Origin: an unicellular cyanobacterium SU2
GTDB lineage: Bacteria > Cyanobacteriota > Cyanobacteriia > Cyanobacteriales > Microcystaceae
Length of the DNA: 64,000 nucleotides
Direction: 5' to 3'
Assembly: GCA_002110465.1 (NCBI GenBank)
Contig: NEED01000081.1
Location: forward strand, 124,001 to 188,000
Below are positions 35,846 to 45,564 of the stretch, piece after piece (the first letter of the stretch is position 1; each line of letters opens with the position of its first letter). The translations under genes and the position numbers were made by a program. The notes beneath the pieces were generated by a model that worked only from the letters and a program-made list of their open reading frames with translations, was not told the DNA's origin and ran no database searches.

Positions 35846-36976
35846 TTAATATAATTCATATTTCAATAATGTACAGGGAAGAGAACTGTTATAAATAGGA
35901 ATACGGCGAGAAGTTCTTAATCCTATTTGTTTACTTAATTGTTTATTCCCTGTTAAAATATAAGCAGTCCAACCTTTGAAACGCTGCTTTAAGACATCTC
36001 CTAATAACTTATATAATGCTCCCAATTCTTCAGAATTTCCAATCCGTTTACCATAAGGAGGATTACAAATAATAATACCTTCAGGGGTTGGGGCTTCAAT
36101 ATTTTTTAATTGAACTTGAGTTAATTTAATTTCATGATCAAGACCACAAGCGGTTACATTATTACGGGCTTGTTCAATAATATTTCGATCTTTATCACTG
36201 CCAAAAATTGGGGCTTTAAGCTGAGATAGTTGTTGATTTTTAGCTTCATTAACGATTTGCTCATACATGGCTTGATCAAAGTCTAACCAATTCTGAAAAC
36301 TAAATTTATTTCGATATAAACCTGGGGCAATATTTAACCCTTTTAAGGCTGCTTCAATCGGTAAAATTCCTGAACCACACATAGGATCTAAAAAAGGAAT
36401 ATTAGGAGTCCAATTTGCCAGATCTAATAAGGCGGCTGCTAGGGTTTCTTTTAAGGGGGCTAACCCCATGGCGGAACGATATCCTCGACGATGTAAACTT
36501 GTTCCTGAACTATCTAAACTGATGGTACAATAATTATTATTGATATGAGCATTAATAATAATATCGGGATTTTCAAGATCAATGTTAGAACGGGTATTAA
36601 ATCTTTCTCTTTGTTGATCAACAATAGCATTTTTAATTTGTAAGGCGGTAAAGTGAGTGTGATTTAACTTTTGATTGCCTCCAGTACAATTAACTAGAAA
36701 GGTTTGATGGGGTTGTAAATATTCAGACCAATCTATTTTATAGACATTTTTATATAATTGAGTGGCATTATAACTGTTAACTTCTTCGATAGGAACTAAA
36801 ACCCGAAAAATAATTCTTGACCACAAGTTTACTCGATAAAATAATTCTTTATTTCCTTGGAAATGAACGCCAGTAAAATCAGTTTTAATCTCTTTCGCCC
36901 CTAATAATTCTAATTCTTTAGCCGCAATTTCTTCTAATCCTCTAGCCACAGTAGCAAAATAAGTCTTAATCATCAT
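35846..36976 (-). CDS. THUMP-domain rRNA/tRNA guanine-N2 methyltransferase
   Basis: A 376-residue RNA methyltransferase of the RlmL/Trm14 group. It has an N-terminal THUMP RNA-binding part (about 1-155), then a Rossmann core with the SAM-binding motif LDPMCGSGILPIEAAL near residue 195, FGSDKDRNIIEQARNN and the catalytic IICNPPYGKRIG near 305. Enzymes of this type make N2-methylguanosine. It lacks the second methyltransferase unit of E. coli RlmL. The 2'-5' ligase gene upstream overlaps its ATG by four bases, so the two are co-translated. The exact RNA target is not shown. Confidence 0.9.
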   Translation of the reverse strand: MMIKTYFATVARGLEEIAAKELELLGAKEIKTDFTGVHFQGNKELFYRVNLWSRIIFRVLVPIEEVNSYNATQLYKNVYKIDWSEYLQPHQTFLVNCTGGNQKLNHTHFTALQIKNAIVDQQRERFNTRSNIDLENPDIIINAHINNNYCTISLDSSGTSLHRRGYRSAMGLAPLKETLAAALLDLANWTPNIPFLDPMCGSGILPIEAALKGLNIAPGLYRNKFSFQNWLDFDQAMYEQIVNEAKNQQLSQLKAPIFGSDKDRNIIEQARNNVTACGLDHEIKLTQVQLKNIEAPTPEGIIICNPPYGKRIGNSEELGALYKLLGDVLKQRFKGWTAYILTGNKQLSKQIGLRTSRRIPIYNSSLPCTLLKYELY

Positions 36977-37545
36977 CGATTAGCTAATAAAAATTCTTGG
37001 TATATTTCCCACATTTTACCATTATGCACTAACAATGTGAGATGATTAACGACAAACTTAAAATATAGTTTTTTGTCTTTAAATTCTGACCAAGCTTGAG
37101 CAAAATTTTCTTTGCTTAAATCTCGAAACCCAACGGTTAGATGGGGAGAAAAAGGGCGGGTTTTAGAAACTTGATGAACAATTCCTAAAGAGGACTCGAG
37201 AAAAGACATTAAATCTTTTTGAATGGTTAAAAGTTCAGAAGTTTTCAAGACATTAAGATAAATGACGCGAGGTTGAAAAGCGGCAAACCCATCTAATATC
37301 ATGGGAATAGAAGACTGAAATTTGCAAAATTGCTGCAACTGTTGTTCTAATTGAGATAAGTTGCTCATCTCCCATTCAAAGGGAGGTTGTAAAGTAACAT
37401 GGGGAGGCGATTTTAGGGCAGCTTTACTATGATAAACTTCAGCAAAATATTGCTTGATTTTAGTTGCTTCTTTTTGGATTTCTTGGGGAGGAAGCAAAGC
37501 AATAAAATATCTTTTAGACAAGGATTTCATTAGTTTAGTTTTCAT
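36973..37545 (-). CDS. thpR: 2'-5' RNA ligase / cyclic phosphodiesterase family protein
   Basis: A 190-residue member of the 2H phosphoesterase superfamily. The two catalytic HxT motifs are visible: PPHVTLQPP at about residues 62-70 and FSPHLTVGF at about 131-139. Proteins of this kind open 2',3'-cyclic phosphates or join 2'-5' RNA ends. The start at 37545 or a second ATG at 37530 (before SLSKRYFIALLPP) are both possible. It overlaps the RNA methyltransferase gene by four bases, so both proteins may act on the same RNA pathway. Confidence 0.88.
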   Translation of the reverse strand: MKTKLMKSLSKRYFIALLPPQEIQKEATKIKQYFAEVYHSKAALKSPPHVTLQPPFEWEMSNLSQLEQQLQQFCKFQSSIPMILDGFAAFQPRVIYLNVLKTSELLTIQKDLMSFLESSLGIVHQVSKTRPFSPHLTVGFRDLSKENFAQAWSEFKDKKLYFKFVVNHLTLLVHNGKMWEIYQEFLLANR

Positions 37546-37619
37546 GGCATTGATTGCCAGATAAAGTCTTGTGATCTATACTGATAGTCGATCAAAATAA
37601 CGTTTGACTAAATATCATT

Positions 37620-37886
37620 ATGCCTTGGTTTGTTAAAATCGAACGTGGAATCGTTGATAAAGAAACATTTGACCGTTATGTCCCTGATCATTGTGCTTAT
37701 GTAAAGGATTTAGGAACTCAAGGACATCAAGCGAAAACAGGGTATTGGGGAGATTTTGGTGGGGGAATGCTTCTATTTAAAGCCGATTCCTTAGAAACAG
37801 CTAAAGCCATTGTAGCAAAAGATCCTTTGATTATAAATAATTGCGTAGAATATGAACTCCATGAATGGTGTCTGGTGGTGGAATAA
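37620..37886 (+). CDS. YciI-family protein
   Basis: The 88-residue protein follows the YciI pattern: MPWFVKIERGIVDKETFDRY, the conserved DHCAYVKDL with Asp and His, a glycine-rich turn GYWGDFGGGM, and the KDPLIINNCVEYELHEW segment with the conserved DP pair. Family members have a ferredoxin-like fold with a possible His/Asp active site; the reaction is not established. It may share a transcript with the channel gene 36 bases downstream. Confidence 0.85.
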   Translation: MPWFVKIERGIVDKETFDRYVPDHCAYVKDLGTQGHQAKTGYWGDFGGGMLLFKADSLETAKAIVAKDPLIINNCVEYELHEWCLVVE

Positions 37887-37922
37887 CAAACAACTGATGT
37901 TTATTAAAAGTTAATCGGTTTA

Positions 37923-38588
37923 ATGAAATGTAACTTGCCATTGAAGTCAAAAGATAATACCTATACGCGACTGTTAATTTCCTTAGTCGTAATATTTTTG
38001 ATTGCTTCTTTTGTGACAGATAGAATAACGGGACTTTTATTAGCTTTATCCTTTCTTGTCTCTAATATTTTGACCTTAGAAACTATCTATCTTAATCAAA
38101 GAAAGCTATATTCATTAAGAATTATTGCTGGATTAGGATTTTTAGCTGACATTATCTATTTTCCCCAAAATAAGCAACTTTCAGATGGACTATCGATTAT
38201 CGCTTATCTATTCTATACTGCTTTTTGTTGTTTAGCAATCACAGGAATTGCTAGAAGAATTTTTGCTGAGCAAAAAGTGTCTCGTGATATTCTTCGGGGG
38301 GGAATTTGTATTTATTTGCTTCTGGGCTTATTATATTTCTTATTGTATAGAATTATTTATCTTATCGATAATAATGCCTTTAGAAATTTACTTGATAATG
38401 ATATTTCTTATCAACTCTATTACTTTAGTTTTATCACTCTAACCAGTGTGGGATATGGAGATATTACCCCTGTTAATAGATTAGCAATGACCTTATCTAA
38501 TACCCAAGCAATTATAGGACAGCTTTATCCCGCTATTTTTATTTCAAGATTAGTGAGTTTGTATAATAACGAAGACGAAGAAAGTTAA
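37923..38588 (+). CDS. Potassium-channel-family membrane protein
   Basis: The 221-residue protein has about six hydrophobic segments and, near residue 175, the selectivity filter TLTSVGYGDITPVN, typical of potassium channels. The pore helix and filter lie between the last two segments. No cytoplasmic RCK or cyclic-nucleotide domain follows; the chain ends in an acidic NNEDEES tail. It should form a tetrameric ion channel in the membrane. The first segments do not show a charged voltage sensor, so gating is unclear. Confidence 0.88.
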   Translation: MKCNLPLKSKDNTYTRLLISLVVIFLIASFVTDRITGLLLALSFLVSNILTLETIYLNQRKLYSLRIIAGLGFLADIIYFPQNKQLSDGLSIIAYLFYTAFCCLAITGIARRIFAEQKVSRDILRGGICIYLLLGLLYFLLYRIIYLIDNNAFRNLLDNDISYQLYYFSFITLTSVGYGDITPVNRLAMTLSNTQAIIGQLYPAIFISRLVSLYNNEDEES

Positions 38589-38993
38589 TATATATGTGTA
38601 ATCTGTAATTGTTATTATGTTTAACTTTAAACCCAACCTCAAGCAGAAGAAATTTTAGGGATTAAAGACAGGAAAGTTGAGGTCTTCTTTCCAAACTTTG
38701 TTGTTAAGCTGTTGTGCATTTAAACCGCTTATTGGTAGATTATCGTACAAACGTTTAAATCATTTCTCCGAAGCTCCACTTCGACTAAGCTCACTTCGAC
38801 CAGACTCAGCCTAAACAGTGTAAACTATCTCCGAATCTCCCATCTAGTCTCAATTAGCAATTTAGATAACGAACAGCTTCAGGGGAAAATGCTAGAATGC
38901 TGATGAGCCATCCCATGAACCCAGAAACGTTAAGGAAAGATCGATAATCTAGCGATTCCAAGACGAGAAGATAACTGTTTTTAACGAGAAGAG
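38589..38993. other. Gene-free stretch upstream of the GNAT gene
   Basis: About 400 bases without a supported gene. It has short CTTCGAC-type repeats near 38770-38810 (AAGCTCCACTTCGACTAAGC) and otherwise nothing recognised. Confidence 0.4.
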
Positions 38994-39650
38994 ATGGCTA
39001 TTAACTTAAGTATCCTTAGTCCTCTTAAATTTGGAGTTTTTGTGGGTTTTTGTCGATTTTCTAGCGTTTTCTCTTTTCATTCTCCAAAACCAAGCCAGAT
39101 TGACCTTGGACAAATCCCTGTGGTAGTAAGAATGGCTCAAACCAGTGATATTAAAGGACTCGCTGAGGTTTTGATCGCCAGCTTTCATCCCCCCCAGAAA
39201 AGGTTCTCTTGGCTACAACCACTCTTTAAGTTAGGCATTTATGAAGATTTGCGAACCCGTTTTCGATCGCAGTCTCCTTACTATTGTTGTCTGGTAGCGA
39301 TGGTATCTTCGGGAACATCAACAGAATCCCAAGACTTAATTGTTGGGACAGTCGAAGTTACGTTACGTCCGAGTTTATATTCTCCTTCTGTGTATCTTAG
39401 TAATTTAGCCGTTAGCCATGACTATCGACGACAGGGAGTCGCTAAACACTTACTGCAAAAATGCGAGCAAATTGCCCTAGAATGGGGCTATCAGTCCCTT
39501 AGTTTGCACGTCTTAGAAGATAATTATCCTGCAAAACAACTTTACTTTAGTCATGGTTATCAACTCCAAAATACTGAATTTACTTGGCAAAGTTGGTTAT
39601 TTAAAAGTCCCCAAAGGTTATTTTTAAGAAAAAGATTAAAGGTCAGTTAA
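38994..39650 (+). CDS. GNAT-family N-acetyltransferase
   Basis: The 218-residue protein has the GNAT fold: the first strand PVVVRMAQTSDIKGLAEV at about residue 41, an inserted polar region, then YLSNLAVSHDYRRQGVAKHL near residue 145, which carries the acetyl-CoA loop (R-R-Q-G-V-A), and LSLHVLEDNYPAKQLYFSHGY, the usual motif B. The first 40 residues are an extension before the domain and may not be translated; a later start would fit equally. The acceptor is unknown; similarity to RimI-type enzymes is only general. Confidence 0.85.
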   Translation: MAINLSILSPLKFGVFVGFCRFSSVFSFHSPKPSQIDLGQIPVVVRMAQTSDIKGLAEVLIASFHPPQKRFSWLQPLFKLGIYEDLRTRFRSQSPYYCCLVAMVSSGTSTESQDLIVGTVEVTLRPSLYSPSVYLSNLAVSHDYRRQGVAKHLLQKCEQIALEWGYQSLSLHVLEDNYPAKQLYFSHGYQLQNTEFTWQSWLFKSPQRLFLRKRLKVS

Positions 39651-39923
39651 CCCATGACTTAGACAATTGATTTAGAGCCTATTGGTAACATGACAGATGA
39701 CCAATTTTATCAACAAAAAAATTTTGAACTGTCCTAAATTTTTATTAGGGGAAAAGGTGTTGTCTGGGTTCAAATTAGATTTAGGAAGAGTGTGGTCAGA
39801 AAATAATTCTTAATTTTCTAGGGTTGCCTCAGAGAAATTGTTATAAAATTAGGATACTTATAGGCTTAAGAGAATTTTAAGTCTCCACTGACTTGGTAAA
39901 CTCTGCTAACCTCCTTAAGACCG

Positions 39924-42900
39924 ATGCCAGTTCCTAAAAAAACCCCAAATTCCATCCAAACCATTCAAACACTACAACAAGAAATTGCCACCCTAAAAGC
40001 TGCTCAAAAAGCAACCTTAAGAATACAAGAAGAATTGCGCGAAAGTGAGCAACGATGGCAATTAGTATTGCAAGGAACTAATGAGGGAATTTGGGACTGG
40101 AACCTCAAAACCGATGAGCTTTTCTTTTCTCATCGTTGGAAACAAATGTTAGGGTATCAAAACGAAGATTTATCTAACCATATCAATACCTGGAAAGCCT
40201 TACTGCACCCCCAAGATGAGGAAAGGGTGATGTTGGCGGTAAAAGCGCATCTAGAAAGAAAAACCAACCACTATAGCGTTGAATTTCGACTGAAATGTCA
40301 TGATGGAACCTATAAATGGATTTTATCACGAGGACAAGCCCTTTGGGATCAAGAAGGAAACCCCATCAGAATGGTGGGAACTCACAGTGATATTAGCGAT
40401 CGCAAACAAGAACAAATTCTATTGAGATCACTCATTGATTGCATCCCAGACTTTATCTTTTGTAAAGATCCCCAAGGGGTTTATAAAATATGTAATAACG
40501 CCTTTGAAACCTTTGTTGGAAGGAATAGAAAAGACATTATTGGAAAAACAGATTTTGATCTTTTTAGTGCCGAAGAAGCCCTATTTTTTCGGGAACAAGA
40601 TCGCATTATGATCCAAAAAAAACAAGCCCATCGCAATGAAGAATGGATTACTTATCCCGATGGAAGTCGTCGTCTTCTCGACACCTTAAAAACCCCTTTT
40701 TGTTGTCCTGATGGTAACTTAATGGGGTCAATTGGAATTAGTCGAGATATTACTGATCGCCAACAACGGGAAGAAACCTTAAAAAAACAAGCACAACGGG
40801 ACAGTTTACTCAGTAGTATTGCCCGACAATTAATCGATCAAGACTTTAATACAGCCGTTGAATTTACCTTGGCAGCGTTAGGACAGTTTAGCAACGGCGA
40901 TCGCGGTTATATTATTCGTTATTCTCCCCAACAAGGCCTTTGGACAATGACCCATGAATGGTGTAACCAGAACATTCCCTCTACCCTAAAACAGTCCCAA
41001 AATATCCCGTTAAAAGACTTTCCCTGGTTCTCAGACCAACTCCTAAACGGCCATCCTATTCGAGTTAACTCCCCAGAAGATCTACCCCGACAAGCGATCG
41101 CCGAACGAATGATGTTTAAAAATAGCCTTAGCCCCACCTTAGTGGTGGTTCCTATGGTGGCTACCGGTCAAACATTAGGTTATCTTGGGTTTGAGGGAAA
41201 CATCACCAAACATTGGACCCAAGAAGACCTAAACCTCCTCAAATTAGTAGGAGAATTTCTGGCCATTGCCCAAGGGAGATCCCAAGCCGAAGAAGAACGA
41301 ACCGAGTCTCAGGCTAGGTTTGCAGGAATTTTAGATAATGCCAATGAAGCCATTATTTCCATTGATGAAAATCAACACATCACCCTATTCAATCATGCCG
41401 CCGAAAAAACCTTTGGCTATCAAGCGTCAGAAATCTTAGGACAGTCCTTTAATCTTCTGATTCCCCAACGGTTTAGTGCCAGTCACCACCAACATATTAA
41501 CGATTTCAGTACCGCCTCCGAAACCGCCCGACAAATGGGAGGCCGTCGCCCTGTTTTTGGTCGTCGTCAAGATGGAAGCGAGTTTTTAGCTGAAGTCTCC
41601 ATTTCCAAGATTAAACTCAGAGGACGCAAGGTATTTACCGCCATTGTGCGAGATATCACCCAACGTAAACAAGCAGAAATAGTCCTGAAAAAAGCCAAAG
41701 AAGCCGCAGATGCCGCCAACCGTGCTAAAAGCGAATTTTTGGCTAGTATGAGCCATGAATTGCGCACTCCCCTCAACGCCATTTTAGGATTTACCCAGGT
41801 AATGCAACGCGATCGCACTTTAAACCAAGAACAGCAACAGAATTTATCGATTATCTCCCGCAGTGGTGAGCATTTGTTAGAATTGCTCAACGACATCCTA
41901 GAAATGTCCAAAATTGAAGCCGGTCGCACCACCTTAAACCAGAATAGTTTTGACTTATATCGCCTGTTGGATAATCTAGAAGCCATGTTACGGTTAAAAG
42001 CTGAGGCTAAAGGGCTACAACTGATTGTTGAACACACCCCAGAGGTTCCCCAATACCTAACCAGCGATGAAGGCAAACTGCGACAAGTTTTGATCAATTT
42101 ACTCGGCAATGCCATTAAATTTACCGAAGAAGGGGGAGTTACCTTACGGGTGAAAGGGAGTGGGGAGTCGGGAGAAATTATGATTACCTTTGAGGTGGAG
42201 GATACGGGACTCGGTATCGCCCCCGAAGAAATAGACCAACTGTTTGCTGCCTTTGGACAGACAGAAACTGGTCGCAACGCCCAAGAGGGAACCGGGTTAG
42301 GGTTGCCCATTAGTCAGAAGTTTGTGCAATTAATGGGGGGCGATATTCGGGTGAATAGCGTCCTCGGGCAAGGCAGCTTATTTACCTTTACCATTAAGGG
42401 AAAAATAGCATCGGCTAGTGCAATTAAAACCAAAAAACCCATTCGGAAAGTGGTTGGGTTAGCCCCAGGCCAACCTCGATACCGTATTCTCGCGGTAGAT
42501 GATCGCCTAGAAAGTCGTATCTTATTAGTTAAATTACTCTCATCAATGGGGTTTGAAGTTCGTCAAGCCAGCAACGGAAAAGAAGCCATTGATCTGTGGG
42601 AAGGATGGGAACCCCATCTAGTATTAATGGACATGAGAATGCCCGTTATTGATGGCTACAAAGCCACCCAACGCATCAAAGCTACCACCAAAGGACAGGC
42701 TACCGTTGTTATTGCCTTAACAGCTAGTGCCTTTGAAGAGGAACGTAATATTGTCCTCTCAGCCGGATGTGATGACTTTATGCGAAAACCTTTCCGAGAA
42801 GAAGTTTTATGGGACAAAATTGCTCACCACCTCGGTATTAGCTATATTTATGAGTCTATCGGACAAGAAAATCACCAGCTTGAGAACACTGACCTTGAAA

Positions 42901-43136
42901 ATAAAGAAGAGACCCCCGATGATCATCTATTGCAACTGTTATCAATGATGCCGGATGAGTGGATTAAACAACTTAACCAAGGGGCGGTAGAGTGCAGTGA
43001 TGATGGAATACTAGAATTAATTAGGCAAATTCCCCAAGAGAGTGAGCTTTTAGCTGTTACGCTTAAAGGTTGGGCTAATGACTTTCTTTTTGATCAAGTT
43101 ATTGAGTTAACTAATAAAGCAATGGTTAATAGTTGA
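39924..43136 (+). CDS. Hybrid sensor histidine kinase (PAS-PAS-GAF-PAS-HisKA-HATPase-REC)
   Basis: The 1070-residue protein has no membrane segment and should be a soluble sensor. In order: coiled coil (1-40), PAS with PAC (about 40-160), PAS (about 165-285), GAF (about 290-455), PAS (about 465-585), HisKA with phosphorylated His611 in SMSHELRTPLNAILGF, HATPase with NLLGNAIKFTEEGG and GTGLGLPIS, then a receiver domain with phospho-accepting Asp903 in LVLMDMRMPVIDGY. The last 90 residues are variable. The stop codon falls within a heptamer repeat. A second kinase gene starts 39 bases later, so a phosphorelay between them is likely. The GAF does not show a clear bilin-binding cysteine. Confidence 0.92.
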   Translation: MPVPKKTPNSIQTIQTLQQEIATLKAAQKATLRIQEELRESEQRWQLVLQGTNEGIWDWNLKTDELFFSHRWKQMLGYQNEDLSNHINTWKALLHPQDEERVMLAVKAHLERKTNHYSVEFRLKCHDGTYKWILSRGQALWDQEGNPIRMVGTHSDISDRKQEQILLRSLIDCIPDFIFCKDPQGVYKICNNAFETFVGRNRKDIIGKTDFDLFSAEEALFFREQDRIMIQKKQAHRNEEWITYPDGSRRLLDTLKTPFCCPDGNLMGSIGISRDITDRQQREETLKKQAQRDSLLSSIARQLIDQDFNTAVEFTLAALGQFSNGDRGYIIRYSPQQGLWTMTHEWCNQNIPSTLKQSQNIPLKDFPWFSDQLLNGHPIRVNSPEDLPRQAIAERMMFKNSLSPTLVVVPMVATGQTLGYLGFEGNITKHWTQEDLNLLKLVGEFLAIAQGRSQAEEERTESQARFAGILDNANEAIISIDENQHITLFNHAAEKTFGYQASEILGQSFNLLIPQRFSASHHQHINDFSTASETARQMGGRRPVFGRRQDGSEFLAEVSISKIKLRGRKVFTAIVRDITQRKQAEIVLKKAKEAADAANRAKSEFLASMSHELRTPLNAILGFTQVMQRDRTLNQEQQQNLSIISRSGEHLLELLNDILEMSKIEAGRTTLNQNSFDLYRLLDNLEAMLRLKAEAKGLQLIVEHTPEVPQYLTSDEGKLRQVLINLLGNAIKFTEEGGVTLRVKGSGESGEIMITFEVEDTGLGIAPEEIDQLFAAFGQTETGRNAQEGTGLGLPISQKFVQLMGGDIRVNSVLGQGSLFTFTIKGKIASASAIKTKKPIRKVVGLAPGQPRYRILAVDDRLESRILLVKLLSSMGFEVRQASNGKEAIDLWEGWEPHLVLMDMRMPVIDGYKATQRIKATTKGQATVVIALTASAFEEERNIVLSAGCDDFMRKPFREEVLWDKIAHHLGISYIYESIGQENHQLENTDLENKEETPDDHLLQLLSMMPDEWIKQLNQGAVECSDDGILELIRQIPQESELLAVTLKGWANDFLFDQVIELTNKAMVNS

Positions 43137-43157
43137 TAGTTAATAGTTAATAGTAAT
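43125..43157. repeat. Heptameric tandem repeat between two kinase genes
   Basis: GTTAATA, GTTGATA, GTTAATA, GTTAATA, then GTAAT. The stop codon of the first kinase gene (43134-43136) lies in the second unit. Confidence 0.75.
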
Positions 43158-43175
43158 TTAGATGATCCATCGCTT

Positions 43176-44348
43176 ATGACCCTAGAAAAAGGTAATCTTC
43201 TCGTCGTTGATGATACTCCCGACAACCTCCGTTTACTCTCAGCCATGTTATCAGAACAGGGTTATAAAGTCCGTAAAGCCCTTAATGGACAGATGGCCTT
43301 GAAAACTGTATCTCAAGTTCCCCCTGATGTCATTTTGTTAGATATTAATATGACAGGAATCAATGGTTATGAAGTGTGTCAAACCTTAAAATCTAATGAA
43401 AAAACGAAAGATATTCCTGTAATTTTTATTAGCGCGCTAGATGATATTTTGGATAAAGTTAAAGCCTTTGAAGTGGGAGGAGTAGACTATATTTGCAAGC
43501 CATTTCAAGGAGAAGAAGTGATTGCTAGGGTAGAAAATCAATTAACGATACAACGGCAAAAAAAGCAACTCCAACAAGAAATCAAAGAAAGAAAAAAAAC
43601 CGAAGAAACTTTACGGGTTTATCTTCATGCAGTGTCCCATGACTTGCGTAACCCTGTATTGGGAATGGCTATGGTTCTTAAAAATTTACTCAAAAAAGCA
43701 AAAAGCCAAAATAAACAAACCGTCGAGATTTCTAATGGAGTATTAGAACAGATGGGAGCGAGTTGCGATCGCCAACTTAATTTAATTAATTCTCTCGTTG
43801 AAACCCAACAATTTGAAATGGGAGGAGTCTCTCTTAATTGTAAACCCTTAAACTTATTTTCATTGAGTCAGAAACTAGCCGCCGAATGGCAACCCATGTT
43901 AAAAGAACGTCAAGGAATATTAGAAGTCTTAATTTCTCCAACATTACCAGTAGTTAATGGAGATAGCGATCGCTTGTGGCGAGTATTTGAAAATTTGTTA
44001 GCTAATGCCCTAAAACATAATCCTCCTAACTTGAAATTAACGATTAATGCCGAAGTTTTAACCCCTCAAACATCAGTGATGAACAATCACGAAGATCATA
44101 AAAAAATTTCCCAAAAAACACAAATGGTTATCTGTAGTTTGGCTGACAATGGAGTTGGAATGACTCTAGAACAAGCGGAGACTCTATTTGAAAGATATCA
44201 CCGAGGAGAGGGAGCAAAAAAAACATTAGGATTAGGATTAGGATTATACCTTTGTCGCCAAATTATTGAAGCTCATGGAGGCGACATTGGGGTTGTTACC
44301 AGTCCCAATTCTGGGGCTAAGTTTTGGTTTACCTTACCTATTAAGTGA
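43176..44348 (+). CDS. Response-regulator/histidine-kinase hybrid (REC-HisKA-HATPase)
   Basis: The 390-residue protein starts with a receiver domain (LLVVDDTPDNLRLLSAML, Asp56 in VILLDINMTGINGYEV, conserved lysine in YICKPF) and continues through a coiled coil to a kinase core: His155 in YLHAVSHDLRNPVLGMAM, NLLANALKHNP, and GLGLGLYLCRQIIEAHGGD. It lacks any sensory input domain, so its receiver probably takes a phosphate from another kinase, perhaps the adjacent one. There is no output domain of the DNA-binding type. Targets are not in the window. Confidence 0.92.
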   Translation: MTLEKGNLLVVDDTPDNLRLLSAMLSEQGYKVRKALNGQMALKTVSQVPPDVILLDINMTGINGYEVCQTLKSNEKTKDIPVIFISALDDILDKVKAFEVGGVDYICKPFQGEEVIARVENQLTIQRQKKQLQQEIKERKKTEETLRVYLHAVSHDLRNPVLGMAMVLKNLLKKAKSQNKQTVEISNGVLEQMGASCDRQLNLINSLVETQQFEMGGVSLNCKPLNLFSLSQKLAAEWQPMLKERQGILEVLISPTLPVVNGDSDRLWRVFENLLANALKHNPPNLKLTINAEVLTPQTSVMNNHEDHKKISQKTQMVICSLADNGVGMTLEQAETLFERYHRGEGAKKTLGLGLGLYLCRQIIEAHGGDIGVVTSPNSGAKFWFTLPIK

Positions 44349-44474
44349 ATGTGTACTATGCGAAATTCCTATTAACATCAGCTACCATTAATTGTCTTTG
44401 GTGGTTGGCCAATTATCGGGTGAGCCTCTAATTTTTCCCTATATCCCATACCCTACAGCCGACCCCCTTCCTTT

Positions 44475-45476
44475 CTAAGTTTTAATTTTAGGAGAAGGTA
44501 AGACAGTTAATAACAGTAAAAACCAAGGAAGGTTTAAATCAGGAATTAGCCAAGAATATTCCTTTAACTTAGACACAGCCATAGGTAAAACAAAACGGAG
44601 AGAACGCAAAGAAACGGGACGATTACCTTTTTCGTCAACCAGACCATATTTTTTAGCGATTTCAGCTACAATCTGGACTTTACCTGTTCGTTTGATAATT
44701 TGAGGATCGCTGGCTAAAGCAGCAATAGCTCTTCCGGTCAGTAAGGGAGTTTCCCAATTATAATTATCTCCAGAAAAGGATGATTTATCTGCTCCTAATG
44801 ATGATTTGGATGGCTCCTGACTTTGTTGTTGAGCAAAGCGAGTGATATGTTCAGTTCCCACAATACCAGGCCAAATTGATAGGGAAGTGACATGATGTTG
44901 TTTTAATTCGATGGCCATATCGGCTGCTAAGCGATCGCAAGCCGTTTTTCCCACACCATAGGGAACACTAAAAATATAGGACATGGCTCCCCAAGAAGAA
45001 ATAGTACAAATTAATCCTTGTTGTCGTTGGGTCATCATTCGTGCGGCATAAACACTGGCTAGATAATGACTACGCAGTCCTACATGATTACAAGCATCCC
45101 AAAAAGTGGGTTCAGATTCCCAAAAAGGTTTGCCATAGGCGTTTCCTAACGCTTTTACCCCAGCGTAAACATTGTTAACTAAAATATCGAGTTGACCTTT
45201 TTTTTCATCTTGGATACGCTCAAAAAGTTGGCGGATTTCCTCATCATTACTATGGTCTACTTGAACTGGAATACAAACACCACCGGCTTTTTCTACGGCG
45301 ATTTGAGTTTCCTTCAAACTACCCCCAATAGAGTCATCATTTTCTGTCGGTTCAAGAGTTCTTCCTGTAATATAGATAGTTGTACCTGCTTCTCCTAACC
45401 CGACAGCAATGCCTTTGCCAATTCCTCTAGTAGCTCCGGTCACCAAGGCAACTTTTCCTTGAAGTTTTTTGCTCAT
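44475..45476 (-). CDS. Short-chain dehydrogenase/reductase (DHRS1-like)
   Basis: A 333-residue SDR with the NAD(P) motif TGATRGIGKGIA, an LVNNVYAG structural motif, a catalytic serine in ISSWGAM and YGVGK carrying the catalytic tyrosine and lysine. The extra residues after the nucleotide fold and the VNNVYAG pattern resemble the DHRS1 type. The C-terminus has a hydrophobic stretch (LPWFLLLLTVLP) that could bind a membrane. The substrate is unknown. It is on the same strand as cysS, about 90 bases after the cysS stop. Confidence 0.9.
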   Translation of the reverse strand: MSKKLQGKVALVTGATRGIGKGIAVGLGEAGTTIYITGRTLEPTENDDSIGGSLKETQIAVEKAGGVCIPVQVDHSNDEEIRQLFERIQDEKKGQLDILVNNVYAGVKALGNAYGKPFWESEPTFWDACNHVGLRSHYLASVYAARMMTQRQQGLICTISSWGAMSYIFSVPYGVGKTACDRLAADMAIELKQHHVTSLSIWPGIVGTEHITRFAQQQSQEPSKSSLGADKSSFSGDNYNWETPLLTGRAIAALASDPQIIKRTGKVQIVAEIAKKYGLVDEKGNRPVSLRSLRFVLPMAVSKLKEYSWLIPDLNLPWFLLLLTVLPSPKIKT

Positions 45477-45564
45477 AATTCCTTGAGTTTTTTGATACTT
45501 TCTTTACTATTCATTATCGATAATTTGTTTTCATCCTCCTTACGGTATTAGCAATATCTCTAAT

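Noticed and set aside
41567-42310. 247-codon minus-strand frame in the kinase gene
   Set aside because: Lies opposite the conserved kinase core; serine-rich and low-complexity, a shadow of the real gene.
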